DNA of 64,000 nt from Aeromicrobium massiliense JC14 (GTDB taxonomy: Bacteria > Actinomycetota > Actinomycetes > Propionibacteriales > Nocardioidaceae), in contig NZ_HE978637.1 in the NCBI RefSeq assembly GCF_000312105.1, positions 950,534-1,014,533 on the forward strand, written 5' to 3'. The notes under the pieces were generated by a model. It worked only from the letters and a program-made list of their open reading frames with translations, searched no databases and had not been told where the DNA came from. Shown piece after piece: positions 1 through 8,066 of the stretch. The translations under genes were made by a program, and so were the position numbers. How positions within the stretch are numbered: the stretch's first letter is position 1; each line of letters begins with the position of its first letter.

Positions 1-2189
1 CGGCCACCGTCTCCAACGCCGAGGAGTTCGGCGACTGGCTCACGGAGGTGCGTGGCTCCAACGTCACCGTCATGGAGGAGCGCCGGCCCGTCCCGCTGCA
101 CCAGCACGTGCTCGTAGGCCGCCGCATGTTCCCGCTGTTCGAGGACGACGGCATGACCGTCAACAAGGCGTTGGAGCGGGTCGCGCGCGAAGACTGGCAG
201 CTCTCGCGCATCCCGCGCGACCGGCGCCCGGGCAAGGGCGGCAAGCGGCCGCACGCCAAGCGCTTCCACACGCCCAGCCGTCCCGACCTGGTGGCCAAGC
301 TCGATTCCGAGGGCCTGCTGCCGGCCATCGTGTTCATCTTCAGCCGGGCCGGCTGCGACGCCGCCGTGCGGCAGTGCGCCGACGCCCGGCTGACGCTGAC
401 CACGCCAGAGGAGCGCGAGGAGATCCGCGGCTACGTCGACGCCGCCGTCTCCGAGCTCTCCGACGACGACCTGCACGTGCTGGGCTACCACGACTTCGCC
501 GAGTCGCTCGTGCGCGGCGTCGCCGCCCACCACGCCGGCGTCCTGCCGACGTTCAAGGAGTGCGTCGAGAAGCTGTTCAGCCGCGGCCTGGTCAAGGTCG
601 TGTTCGCCACCGAGACGCTCGCGCTGGGCATCAACATGCCGGCCCGCTCGGTCGTGCTGGAGAAGCTGACCAAGTGGAACGGCGAGACCCACGCCGACGT
701 CACGCCGGGGGAGTACACCCAGCTGACCGGACGCGCCGGACGCCGCGGCATCGATGTCGAGGGCCACGGGGTGGTGCTGTTCCAGCCCGGGCTCGACCCG
801 CGCCAGGTCGCCGGCCTCGCCTCGACCCGCACCTATCCGCTCAAGTCGAGCTTCAAGCCGTCCTACAACATGGCGGTCAACCTGGTGCACCAGGTCGGAC
901 GCTCCTCGGCGCGCGAGCTGCTGGAGCAGTCGTTCGCCCAGTTCCAGGCCGACCGCTCCGTCGTCGGGCTCGCCCGGCAGATCCACCAGGCCGAGGAGGC
1001 GCTCGAGGGCTACGCCGAGGCGGCGACCTGCCACCTGGGCGACTTCATGGAGTACCAGTCCATCCGGCGCGAGATCAGCGATCTGGAGGCTCAGGGCGCC
1101 CGGCGGCGCAAGGCTCAGGTGCGCGAGCAGGTCGTCGACTCGCTGCTGGCGCTCAAGGTCGGCGACGTCATCGACGTCCCGGCCGGCAAGTTCTCCGGGC
1201 TCGCCGTCGTGCTCGACCCGGCCAGCCAGGCCGACCGCGACGGGCCCCGCCCGCTCGTGCTCACCGAGTCGCGGCACGCCCGCCGGCTGGGCACGATCGA
1301 CTTCCCCGTGCCGGCCGAGCCGTTGCTGCGCATGCGCGTGCCGCGCCAGTTCAACGCGCGCAACGCCCAGGCCCGCCGCGACCTGGCGAACACGCTGCGT
1401 CTGCAGGCCGAGAAGGCCGACTACCAGCGCACCCGGCAGCGTCCGCGTCCCGCGCGCGACGGGCACGACGACCCGCAGATCGCCGAGCTGCGCCGCCGGA
1501 TGAAGGACCACCCCTGCCACCAGTGCCCCGACCGGGAGTCGCACGCGCGCTGGGCCGAGCGGCACCTCAAGCTCGACCGCGACACGTCCAATCAGCGCCG
1601 TCGCATCGAGCAGCGCACCAACACCGTCGCGCGCGAGTTCGACCGCGTGTGCGAGGTGCTGGAGACCCTGGGCTACCTCGACGGCGACACCGTCACCGAC
1701 GAGGGCCAGCGGCTGCAGCGGCTCTACAGCGAGTCCGACCTGCTCATCAGCGAGTGCCTGCGCCAGGGGCTGTGGAACGGTCTGGGCCCGGCCGAGCTGG
1801 CCGCGGTGCTCAGCGGGCTGACGTTCAGCAGCCGGGCGAACGAGGACACCCCAGCTCCGCGGTTCCCGAGCGAGTCGCTGCGCGAGGTCGCGGTCGACAT
1901 GGACCGGCTGGCCGGCGAGCTGGCCATGGTCGAGCGCGAGCACCGGCTGCGCTTCCTGCGTCCGCCGGACTTCGGCTTCGCGCACACCGCGTACCGGTGG
2001 GCGTCCGGGGCCGAGCTCGACGAGGTGCTCTACGAGGCCGACGTGGCGCCGGGCGACTTCGTCCGGGCGATCAAGCAGCTGATCGACCTGACCGCCCAGG
2101 TGGCCGACGCCGCCGGATCGGGCGACCTGCGGAGGACGGCGCGCGAGGCCGTCTCGCTGATGCGCCACGGCGTCGTCGACACCGCCTGA
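1..2189 (+). CDS. helY: HelY-like DEAD/DEAH superfamily 2 helicase, 5' truncated by the window edge
   Basis: ATP-dependent helicase of the Ski2/Mtr4-like HelY family, presumed to act on RNA or structured nucleic acid. The frame is open from base 3, where the visible protein begins ATVSNAEEFGDWL, the typical motif III (SAT) region. The upstream Walker A and DExH motifs therefore lie outside the window. Later helicase motifs are present: FIFSRAGCD near base 331, ATETLALGINMPARS near 607 and QLTGRAGRRGID near 720 (motif VI, arginine fingers). A long charged region with CHQC near 1518 follows, then a DSHCT-type C-terminal domain. About 728 codons are visible, whereas the family is usually about 900 residues. 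It converges on the exonuclease gene, with a large hairpin between them. The family call is firm; the exact substrate is not. Confidence 0.93.
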   Translation, partial: ATVSNAEEFGDWLTEVRGSNVTVMEERRPVPLHQHVLVGRRMFPLFEDDGMTVNKALERVAREDWQLSRIPRDRRPGKGGKRPHAKRFHTPSRPDLVAKLDSEGLLPAIVFIFSRAGCDAAVRQCADARLTLTTPEEREEIRGYVDAAVSELSDDDLHVLGYHDFAESLVRGVAAHHAGVLPTFKECVEKLFSRGLVKVVFATETLALGINMPARSVVLEKLTKWNGETHADVTPGEYTQLTGRAGRRGIDVEGHGVVLFQPGLDPRQVAGLASTRTYPLKSSFKPSYNMAVNLVHQVGRSSARELLEQSFAQFQADRSVVGLARQIHQAEEALEGYAEAATCHLGDFMEYQSIRREISDLEAQGARRRKAQVREQVVDSLLALKVGDVIDVPAGKFSGLAVVLDPASQADRDGPRPLVLTESRHARRLGTIDFPVPAEPLLRMRVPRQFNARNAQARRDLANTLRLQAEKADYQRTRQRPRPARDGHDDPQIAELRRRMKDHPCHQCPDRESHARWAERHLKLDRDTSNQRRRIEQRTNTVAREFDRVCEVLETLGYLDGDTVTDEGQRLQRLYSESDLLISECLRQGLWNGLGPAELAAVLSGLTFSSRANEDTPAPRFPSESLREVAVDMDRLAGELAMVEREHRLRFLRPPDFGFAHTAYRWASGAELDEVLYEADVAPGDFVRAIKQLIDLTAQVADAAGSGDLRRTAREAVSLMRHGVVDTA

Positions 2190-2223
2190 ACATCCCGTCG
2201 CCCCGCTCGTGGGGTCACCGTCG

Positions 2224-2286
2224 CGCTGAGTGTGACGTTCCGGGGGTGGATCGGGCGTCCTGACCCCCGAGACGTCACGCTCAGCG
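2224..2286. terminator. Long hairpin between convergent helY and exonuclease genes
   Basis: Two 24-base arms, 2224-2247 and 2263-2286, are reverse complements except at three positions. They enclose a 15-base loop. The arms begin CGCTGAG and end CTCAGCG. The hairpin sits between two converging stops, so a bidirectional terminator is the natural reading. There is no T-tract, as is usual in high-GC actinobacteria. Confidence 0.7.
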
Positions 2287-2297
2287 GGAACCGGGGC

Positions 2298-3230
2298 TCA
2301 GTCGTCGGTGGGGTGGCCGAGCGCGGTGAGGACGCGCTGGGCCGATCCGCCCAGGTTCCAGCGCTCGGCGAATGCGGCGAACCCGTCCAGGTCCGGCGGG
2401 GCCATCGCCGGCTGCGGCAGGTTCGGCAGGTCCGGCTTGACCGTCACGACCTCGACGGCCGCGGTGATGTAGGCCAGCGAGTCGCGCAGGCTCTGGCGCA
2501 CGCGCGGCTTCAGCGTGGACGCGTCGTCGTGGGCCGCCTGCGCGATCGCGAGCACGTCCGGGTAGGTGTCCAGCAGCGCGGCGGCGGTCTTCTCGCCGAT
2601 GCCCGCCACGCCCGGCAGGCCGTCGGACGCGTCGCCGCGCATGACGGCGTAGTCGACGTACTGGTCGGCCTCTATGCCGTACTTGTCGCGCACCCACGCC
2701 TCGTCCACCACGTCGTGCTGGCGGACCCCGCGGGCGGTGTAGAGCACCCGGACCGGCTTGGCGTCGTCGACGAGCTGGAACAGGTCGCGGTCGCCGGTGA
2801 CCACGTCGACCGGGCCGTCCCACGACACCGCGTAGGTGCCCAGGACGTCGTCGGCCTCGGCGTCGGGCGCGCCGACCACCGGGATGCCGAGCCGGCCGAG
2901 CGCCTCGCGGATGAGCGGCACCTGCGGGGCGAGGCCCTCCGGCGACTCCTCGGCCTGCTCCGAGGCCGGCGCCTGCGGGTCGGCGAGCCGGTGCGTCTTG
3001 TAGGTGGGCAGCAGGTCGACCCGCCACTGCGGACGCCACGCGTCGTCCCAGCACGCCACGACGACGTCGGGGGAGTGCGCCTCGGTCAGCGTCGCGACGA
3101 AGTCGAGCAGCCCGCGGACGGCGTTGACCGGCGTCCCGTCGGGTGCCTTGAGCGAGTCCGGGACGCCGTAGAAGGCGCGGAAGTACAGGCTCGCGGTGTC
3201 GAGGGCGAGGAGGCGGGGGCGCGACGGCAT
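2298..3230 (-). CDS. Stand-alone 5'-3' exonuclease (PolA N-terminal-like, FEN family)
   Basis: 310-residue protein matching only the 5' nuclease part of DNA polymerase I, a structure-specific flap/5'-3' exonuclease used in Okazaki fragment and repair processing. Acidic metal-binding clusters are visible: LALDTASLYFRAF at the N-terminus, GAPDAEADDVLG, VTGDRDLFQLV and GDASDGLPGVAGIGEKTA (the helix-hairpin-helix region). No polymerase domain follows. The ATG at 3230 lies 7 bases after a TAGACT -10 box (3238-3243), so the transcript is probably leaderless. It is divergent from the M24 peptidase. Actinobacteria commonly carry such a separate exonuclease beside polA. Confidence 0.92.
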   Translation of the reverse strand: MPSRPRLLALDTASLYFRAFYGVPDSLKAPDGTPVNAVRGLLDFVATLTEAHSPDVVVACWDDAWRPQWRVDLLPTYKTHRLADPQAPASEQAEESPEGLAPQVPLIREALGRLGIPVVGAPDAEADDVLGTYAVSWDGPVDVVTGDRDLFQLVDDAKPVRVLYTARGVRQHDVVDEAWVRDKYGIEADQYVDYAVMRGDASDGLPGVAGIGEKTAAALLDTYPDVLAIAQAAHDDASTLKPRVRQSLRDSLAYITAAVEVVTVKPDLPNLPQPAMAPPDLDGFAAFAERWNLGGSAQRVLTALGHPTDD

Positions 3231-3237
3231 GGCCGTG

Positions 3238-3265
3238 AGTCTAGTGACGAGCGCGGCCGTAGGGT
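3238..3265. promoter_or_regulatory. Divergent -10 elements for exonuclease and M24 peptidase
   Basis: Minus-strand TAGACT (3238-3243) ends 7 bases before the exonuclease ATG. Plus-strand TAGGGT (3260-3265) ends 6 bases before the peptidase GTG. Neither gene has a Shine-Dalgarno sequence at this spacing, so leaderless starts are likely. The -35 regions would overlap the opposing promoter. Confidence 0.5.
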
Positions 3266-3271
3266 GGCGGC

Positions 3272-4363
3272 GTGACTTCTCGACTCGACCGTGCCCAGGC
3301 CCTCGCGCAGCGCGAGGGCGTCGACGCCCTCCTGGTGACTCCCGGAGCGGACCTGCGCTACCTCACCGGGTACGCCGCGAAGCCGCTCGAGCGCCTGACC
3401 TGCCTGGTCGTGCGCGCGTCCGGCGACCCCGTGCTGGTCGTGCCGCGGCTGGAGAAGCAGGCGGCGCTGGACTCCGGCACGTCCGTCGAGCTGGCCACCT
3501 GGGACGAGTCCGACGACCCGTTCGCGCTGGTCGCCTCGATCGTCGGCGACCAGGCGAGCACGGTGGCGCTGGACGACCAGATGTGGGCCTCGCGGGTCTT
3601 CGCCCTGGGCGAGGCGCTGCCGGTCACCGACCAGGTGCTGGCCGGGCCGCTGCTCACCGAGCTGCGCATGCGCAAGGACGCCGCCGAGGTCGCCGCGCTG
3701 CGCGCCGCCGGCGAGGCGATCGATCGCGTCCACGCCCGCATGGGCGAGTTCCTGCGCGTCGGCCGCACCGAGCGCGAGGTCGGCGCCGACATCGCCCGGG
3801 CCATCCTCGAGGAGGGGCACGAGACGGTCGACTTCGTCATCGTCGGCTCCGGCCCGAACGGTGCCTCACCGCACCACGAGGTCTCCGACCGGGTCATCGG
3901 CGCCGGTGAGCCCGTCGTCGTCGACCTGGGCGGCACGACCCCCGAGGGCTACTGCTCGGACTCCACGCGCAACTACGTCGCCGGGGGCGAGCCGCCGGCC
4001 GACTACCTGGCCAAGTACGAGGTGCTGCTGGCCGCGCAGGCCGCGCAGCGCGAGCACGCCCGTGCCGGGGTCAGCGCCGAGTCGGTGGACGCGGTCGGCC
4101 GCGACCTCATGACCGAGGCCGGCATCGGCGAGCTGTTCCTGCACCGCACGGGGCACGGCATCGGCCAGGAGACCCACGAGGAGCCGTACATCATCGCCGG
4201 CAACGACCTCGCCCTCGAGCCGGGCATGGCGTTCTCGATCGAGCCGGGCTTCTACGTCGAGGGCTCCTACGGCGCCCGCATCGAGGACATCGCCGTCATC
4301 GGCGAGGACGGCGCGCTCGAGGTGCTGAACGTCCGCCCGCGCGAGCTCGTCCGGCTTCCCTGA
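3272..4363 (+). CDS. M24 family metallopeptidase (Xaa-Pro aminopeptidase/prolidase type)
   Basis: 363-residue creatinase/prolidase-fold peptidase. It has an N-terminal domain (about 1-125) and a C-terminal pita-bread domain. The five metal ligands are visible: the two Asp in VVDLGG and CSDSTRN, the His in HRTGHGIGQ, and the Glu residues in SIEPGFY and ARIEDIAV. It is expected to cleave Xaa-Pro dipeptides or N-terminal Xaa-Pro in the cytoplasm. The GTG start at 3272 follows a TAGGGT -10 box by 6 bases. Whether it is PepP-like or PepQ-like cannot be settled by eye. The length fits prolidases. Confidence 0.9.
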   Translation: MTSRLDRAQALAQREGVDALLVTPGADLRYLTGYAAKPLERLTCLVVRASGDPVLVVPRLEKQAALDSGTSVELATWDESDDPFALVASIVGDQASTVALDDQMWASRVFALGEALPVTDQVLAGPLLTELRMRKDAAEVAALRAAGEAIDRVHARMGEFLRVGRTEREVGADIARAILEEGHETVDFVIVGSGPNGASPHHEVSDRVIGAGEPVVVDLGGTTPEGYCSDSTRNYVAGGEPPADYLAKYEVLLAAQAAQREHARAGVSAESVDAVGRDLMTEAGIGELFLHRTGHGIGQETHEEPYIIAGNDLALEPGMAFSIEPGFYVEGSYGARIEDIAVIGEDGALEVLNVRPRELVRLP

Positions 4364-4390
4364 CCAAAGGTCCCGGCGTCGGCAAACCGC

Positions 4391-4420
4391 TTGACAGGGC
4401 CGCCCGCCGGGCGGAAGAGT
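4391..4420 (+). promoter_or_regulatory. Possible sigma-70 promoter or terminator in the gap before lnt
   Basis: A perfect TTGACA (4391-4396) is followed after 18 bases by AAGAGT. A 15-bp palindrome CCGCCCGCCGGGCGG (4400-4414) lies between them. It could be a promoter with an operator, or the palindrome may be the terminator of the M24 gene. If it were the lnt promoter the leader would exceed 200 bases. The rest of the 290-base gap (4364-4653) contains no recognisable gene. Confidence 0.3.
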
Positions 4421-4653
4421 CGTCCCGTCCACCAACCGCCGCTGGGCCGTCCGCGCCCTGTCTCGACGTAGCCTCCCGGTCTCCCGCCAAGCCCGGGGAC
4501 TGCGTCCGACAGGCCCCGCCGGGCGCCACGCGGTGGACGACGTCAAGGGTCCCGGCTCCAGTAGACAACGGCACCGCGCGGGCCTCCAGCTCGTTCGGTG
4601 TCGGTCCGAAGGGGCCGGGCTCTTGGCGTGGACGATCCCTGTACGGTAACCGC

Positions 4654-6132
4654 GTGCGAACGACCGTGGCCCTGGTGGCGAGTGCCGCCGCCGGCGTCGT
4701 GTCCGCGCTGGCCTTCGACCCGCTCGCCGTGCCGTACGCGATGGTGGTCGGCGTGGCCGTCCTGCTGGTCGTCGTCCACCACCTGCAGCCGCGCCGCGCG
4801 CGGGTCACCCTCGCCGCCGGCGCCCTCTACGGGCTCGCCTTCATGGCCGTCCTCATCTGGTGGATGCGTGCGGTCAGCGACGGCGCGTACGTCGCGCTCG
4901 TCCTGGCCCAGGTGCCCTTCCTCGCGCTCGCCGCGCTCGGCCTGCGCCGGTCGATGCGCCTGCGCTGGTGGCCGGTCTGGGCCACGGGCGTGTGGGTGGG
5001 CGTCGAGATGCTGCGCGGCCGCGTGCCGTTCAGCGGCTTCCCGTGGGGGCGGCTCGGCCACACCGCCATCGACACCCCGTTCGAGTCCAGCGTCCGCTAC
5101 GTCGGGGTCCCGGGCACGAGCGCGATCCTGTTCGCGATCGCGGCCGGCATCGCGTCGCTGGTCATCGCGTTCAGCGTCCGCCGCGCCCTCGGGGTGGTGG
5201 CCGGGGTCGTCGCGGCCACCGTCGTGTGCGCGCTGCTGCCGACCGGCGTGGCCGGGCCCGGCGGCACCCGGCAGTTCTCGCTCGTCCAGGGCGACGTGCC
5301 GGGCGTGTTCCTGACCTGGCCGCGCGGCGAGATCTTCGGCCTCCACGTGGCCGAGACCCGCCGCCTGGCCGACGACGTGCGGGCGGGCCGCGTGCCGCAG
5401 CCGGACGTCGTGCTGTGGCCCGAGAACGCCACCGACATCGATCCGCTGAAGGACGCGAACGCCGCCGCGGTGCTCGACGACCTCGTGGCCGACCTGGGTG
5501 CCCCGCTGCTCGTCGGCGGGATCCTCGACGGTCCCACCGACACCACGGCCCTCAACGCCGGTCTGGTCTGGACCGCGGACGGTCCCGGCGAGAAGTACGT
5601 GAAGCGGCGGCCGGTGCCGTACGGCGAGTACGTGCCGTTCCGCCAGCAGCTCGGCTCGATCGTGCCGCGGATCGACCGCGACATCCCGCGCGACTTCGTG
5701 GCCGGCGAGGACCCCGGTGCGCTCACGATCGGCGGCACCGAGGTCGGCGACACCATCTGCTGGGACATCGCCTACGACGACGTGGTGCGCGACGACGTCG
5801 AGGGCGGTGCCGAGGTGATGGTCGTGCAGACGTCCAACGCCGCGTTCACCGGCACCGCGCAGCCCGACCAGCAGTTCAAGATCTCGCGGCTGCGCGCCAT
5901 CGAGACCGGACGCTGGGTGCTCGTGCCCTCGACCAACGGCGTGAGCGGCGTGGTGGACGCCGACGGCGACGTCGTGGAGGTGGCGCCGCGTCAGCAGCCG
6001 GCCACGCTGAGCGCGTCCGTGCCGCTGGCCACTGAGCAGACCCTCGGCGTGCGCTGGGGCCGCGAGATCGGCTGGCTGCTCGTCGCGATCGGCCTGGTCG
6101 GGTTCGTCGGCCGGGCGCCGCGCCGCCGCTGA
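4654..6132 (+). CDS. lnt: Apolipoprotein N-acyltransferase
   Basis: 492-residue membrane enzyme that transfers the third acyl chain to the N-terminal cysteine of lipoproteins. The N-terminal half is strongly hydrophobic with repeated transmembrane segments (about residues 1-200). The C-terminal half is a nitrilase-like domain with the Glu-Lys-Cys triad: WPENATD (Glu), KRRPVPYGEYVPF (Lys) and DTICWDIAYDD (Cys). A last membrane helix is near residues 470-485. The GTG start is 6 bases after a TACGGT -10 box. Mycobacteria use Lnt to make triacylated lipoproteins, and a substrate could be the lipoprotein at the end of this window. Other actinobacterial Lnt proteins are fused to dolichol-phosphate mannose synthase; this one is not. 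Confidence 0.93.
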   Translation: MRTTVALVASAAAGVVSALAFDPLAVPYAMVVGVAVLLVVVHHLQPRRARVTLAAGALYGLAFMAVLIWWMRAVSDGAYVALVLAQVPFLALAALGLRRSMRLRWWPVWATGVWVGVEMLRGRVPFSGFPWGRLGHTAIDTPFESSVRYVGVPGTSAILFAIAAGIASLVIAFSVRRALGVVAGVVAATVVCALLPTGVAGPGGTRQFSLVQGDVPGVFLTWPRGEIFGLHVAETRRLADDVRAGRVPQPDVVLWPENATDIDPLKDANAAAVLDDLVADLGAPLLVGGILDGPTDTTALNAGLVWTADGPGEKYVKRRPVPYGEYVPFRQQLGSIVPRIDRDIPRDFVAGEDPGALTIGGTEVGDTICWDIAYDDVVRDDVEGGAEVMVVQTSNAAFTGTAQPDQQFKISRLRAIETGRWVLVPSTNGVSGVVDADGDVVEVAPRQQPATLSASVPLATEQTLGVRWGREIGWLLVAIGLVGFVGRAPRRR

Positions 6133-6151
6133 CAGGCCCCTGGACGCACGA

Positions 6152-6176
6152 AGACCCCGGCCGGTGGCCGGGGTCT
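6152..6176. terminator. Bidirectional terminator between lnt and rbpA
   Basis: Perfect inverted repeat with 11-base arms AGACCCCGGCC / GGCCGGGGTCT and a 3-base loop. It lies 20 bases after the lnt stop and 46 bases beyond the convergent rbpA stop. Confidence 0.85.
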
Positions 6177-6221
6177 CGCGCACGGTCGGCGTCGCCGGGG
6201 GAGAGCTGACGCCGCCGCGCT

Positions 6222-6599
6222 CTAGGCGGGCTTCTTCTTGGTGCCGCGGTGCAGGTGCGGCGGGCCGATCTCGCCGGCGCGCAGCATCTCCAGCCGCTCG
6301 GTCAGGATCTCCTCGAGCTCGTCGACGGATCGACGCTCGAGCAGCATGTCCCAGTGGGTGCGGACGGCCTTCTCGTCCTTCGCCTCGGGCTCTCCGGCGT
6401 CCTTGCGACGGGCCACGACCCCGGTCTTGGGGTCCTCCCACTCGTCGGGAACCTCGGCCTCGACCGACATCGTGACGGCGAACGTGCTGCCGTCCGGCAG
6501 GACGTACTCGATCTGCTGCCGGGGCGCCATCTCGACGCCGCGCTCGTCCTCGAAGCTCTGGGTTCCGAGACGCGCTCCCCGTAGTGCGCGCTCTGCCAT
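6222..6599 (-). CDS. rbpA: RNA polymerase-binding protein RbpA
   Basis: 125-residue actinobacterial transcription factor that binds the principal sigma factor and core RNA polymerase, stabilising open complexes. The N-terminal tail (MAERALRGARLGTQSFE), the RbpA core with VLPDGSTF and the C-terminal sigma-interaction segment RTHWDMLLERRSVDEL are characteristic. The protein ends in a basic KKKPA tail. A Shine-Dalgarno GAAGGAG precedes the ATG. A SigR/SigH-type promoter lies 35 bases upstream (separate entry), which matches the known thiol-stress control of rbpA in Streptomyces. Confidence 0.95.
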   Translation of the reverse strand: MAERALRGARLGTQSFEDERGVEMAPRQQIEYVLPDGSTFAVTMSVEAEVPDEWEDPKTGVVARRKDAGEPEAKDEKAVRTHWDMLLERRSVDELEEILTERLEMLRAGEIGPPHLHRGTKKKPA

Positions 6600-6634
6600 G
6601 AGTCATCCACTCCTTCGTCCGTTACGAATGTATG

Positions 6635-6660
6635 AACGTCCGAGGGCCTCGCGAGATTCC
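6635..6660 (-). promoter_or_regulatory. SigR/SigH-type promoter of rbpA
   Basis: Read on the minus strand, GGAAT (6660-6656), 18 bases, then GTT (6637-6635). This is exactly the ECF SigR/SigH consensus GGAAT-N18/19-GTT. It ends about 35 bases before the rbpA ATG, leaving room for a leader with GAAGGAG. Confidence 0.7.
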
Positions 6661-6689
6661 CCGAAGGGGGTGAAGGTGTCCCCGAGATT

Positions 6690-8066
6690 TCACAGTACGG
6701 CAGGCTCGGCGTTGCCCGCCTCCCGAACTCCGCGACGCGGATCGACCTTGAGCAGCAGCGCGCCGCCGATGACGAAGAACACGATGAGCGCCAGGATCGC
6801 CGGGCGGTAGGAGCCGGTCACCTGGTGCACGACGGCGAACACGAGGGTGCCGAACCAGCTCGTGCCGCGCTCGCACGCCTGGTACAGGCTGAAGTACTCC
6901 GCCTCGCGCCCGGCCGGGATGAGCTGGCTGAAGAACGAGCGCGACAGGGCCTGCGTGCCGCCCATGACCAGGCCGATGCCGGCGGCCATCACCAGGAACG
7001 GGACGATCTGGCCCGCGGGCAGGACGTAGCCCGCACAGACGATGAGGATCCACACGGCCAGGCCACCCAGGATCGTCCGGCGGGCCCCGATGCGCTCGGC
7101 GACCCGGCCGAACAGCAGCGCCCCGCCGAAGGCGACGAACTGCACGAGCAGGATCGTGGCCATGAGGACGTTCGTGTCGAAGCCGAGCTCCTTCTCGCCG
7201 TAGACCGACGAGGCCGAGATGACCGTCTGGATGCCGTCGTTGAAGAACAGGTACGCGGCCAGGAACAGCATCGTCTGCGGGTACGCGCGCAGGCCGCGCA
7301 GCGTCGTCCAGAGCTGCACGAAGCTGCCCCGCACCGTGACGGTGCCGGCCTCGGGGTGGACGACCGCTCGCGGCGGGTGGTCCTTGAGGCCGCGGAACGG
7401 GATGATCGTGAACCCGGCCCACCAGATCGCGGCGCTCAGCATGGAGACGCGGACGGCCTCCTGGGTGGTCATGCCCAGGGCGTCGTGCATCGTGACGACG
7501 GCCAGGTTGATCGCCAGCAGGATCGCGCCGCCCAGGTAGCCCAACGCCCAGCCGCGGGACGAGATGCGGTCCCGGTCGTCCGGCGGCGTGATGTCGACGA
7601 GGATCGCGTCGTAGACCACGATCGAGGACGCGAAGCACAGGTTGGCGCCGATCAGCAGCAGGGCCCCCAGCTCCCAGCTCGAGCCGGTCACCAGGAACAT
7701 CGCGGCGGCGAACACGCTGCCGGTCCAGCCGATGCCGGCGAGCAGCTTGCGCTTGGACGCCGTGCGGTCGGCCAGGACGCCGACGATCGGCAGCAGGATC
7801 GCCGACAGCAGCGTCGTGAAGGTGATGACGTAGAAGACCAGCGAGCCGGCCGACAGGCTCAGGAAGCCCAGCACGTCGACGTCCTCGCGGCAGGGCCGGT
7901 CCGACGTGCCGGCGTACCCGCAGGCCGCCTGCTCGGCGACGCTCGTGAGGTACGGCGAGAACAGCACGGTGGCCGTCGTCGTCCAGTAGCCGCTGTTGGC
8001 CCAGTCGTAGAAGAACCACGCCCGCTGCTCGCGGGTGATCGTCGGCTTGGGGGACAGGGTGGTCAT
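6690..8066 (-). CDS. MFS transporter, UMF1/Atg22-like family
   Basis: 458-residue integral membrane protein with about 11-12 hydrophobic segments. The N-terminus AWFFYDWANSGY and the motif VGVLADRTASKRK are typical of the UMF1 (Atg22-like) branch of the major facilitator superfamily, whose bacterial substrates are largely unknown. The ATG at 8066 overlaps the TGA of the upstream glycerophosphodiester phosphodiesterase (ATGA), so the two are translationally coupled. The coupling suggests export or uptake linked to lipid or polyol phosphate turnover, but that is inference. Confidence 0.88.
   Translation of the reverse strand: MTTLSPKPTITREQRAWFFYDWANSGYWTTTATVLFSPYLTSVAEQAACGYAGTSDRPCREDVDVLGFLSLSAGSLVFYVITFTTLLSAILLPIVGVLADRTASKRKLLAGIGWTGSVFAAAMFLVTGSSWELGALLLIGANLCFASSIVVYDAILVDITPPDDRDRISSRGWALGYLGGAILLAINLAVVTMHDALGMTTQEAVRVSMLSAAIWWAGFTIIPFRGLKDHPPRAVVHPEAGTVTVRGSFVQLWTTLRGLRAYPQTMLFLAAYLFFNDGIQTVISASSVYGEKELGFDTNVLMATILLVQFVAFGGALLFGRVAERIGARRTILGGLAVWILIVCAGYVLPAGQIVPFLVMAAGIGLVMGGTQALSRSFFSQLIPAGREAEYFSLYQACERGTSWFGTLVFAVVHQVTGSYRPAILALIVFFVIGGALLLKVDPRRGVREAGNAEPAVL

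Noticed and set aside
2232-3275. Plus-strand open frame opposite the exonuclease gene
   Set aside because: Its translation has no recognisable motif and mirrors the exonuclease codons; the exonuclease metal-binding motifs are decisive.
4543-6606. Long minus-strand open frame opposite lnt and rbpA
   Set aside because: Repetitive Arg/Gly/Asp/His composition of a high-GC shadow frame; lnt and rbpA have unmistakable motifs on the other frames.
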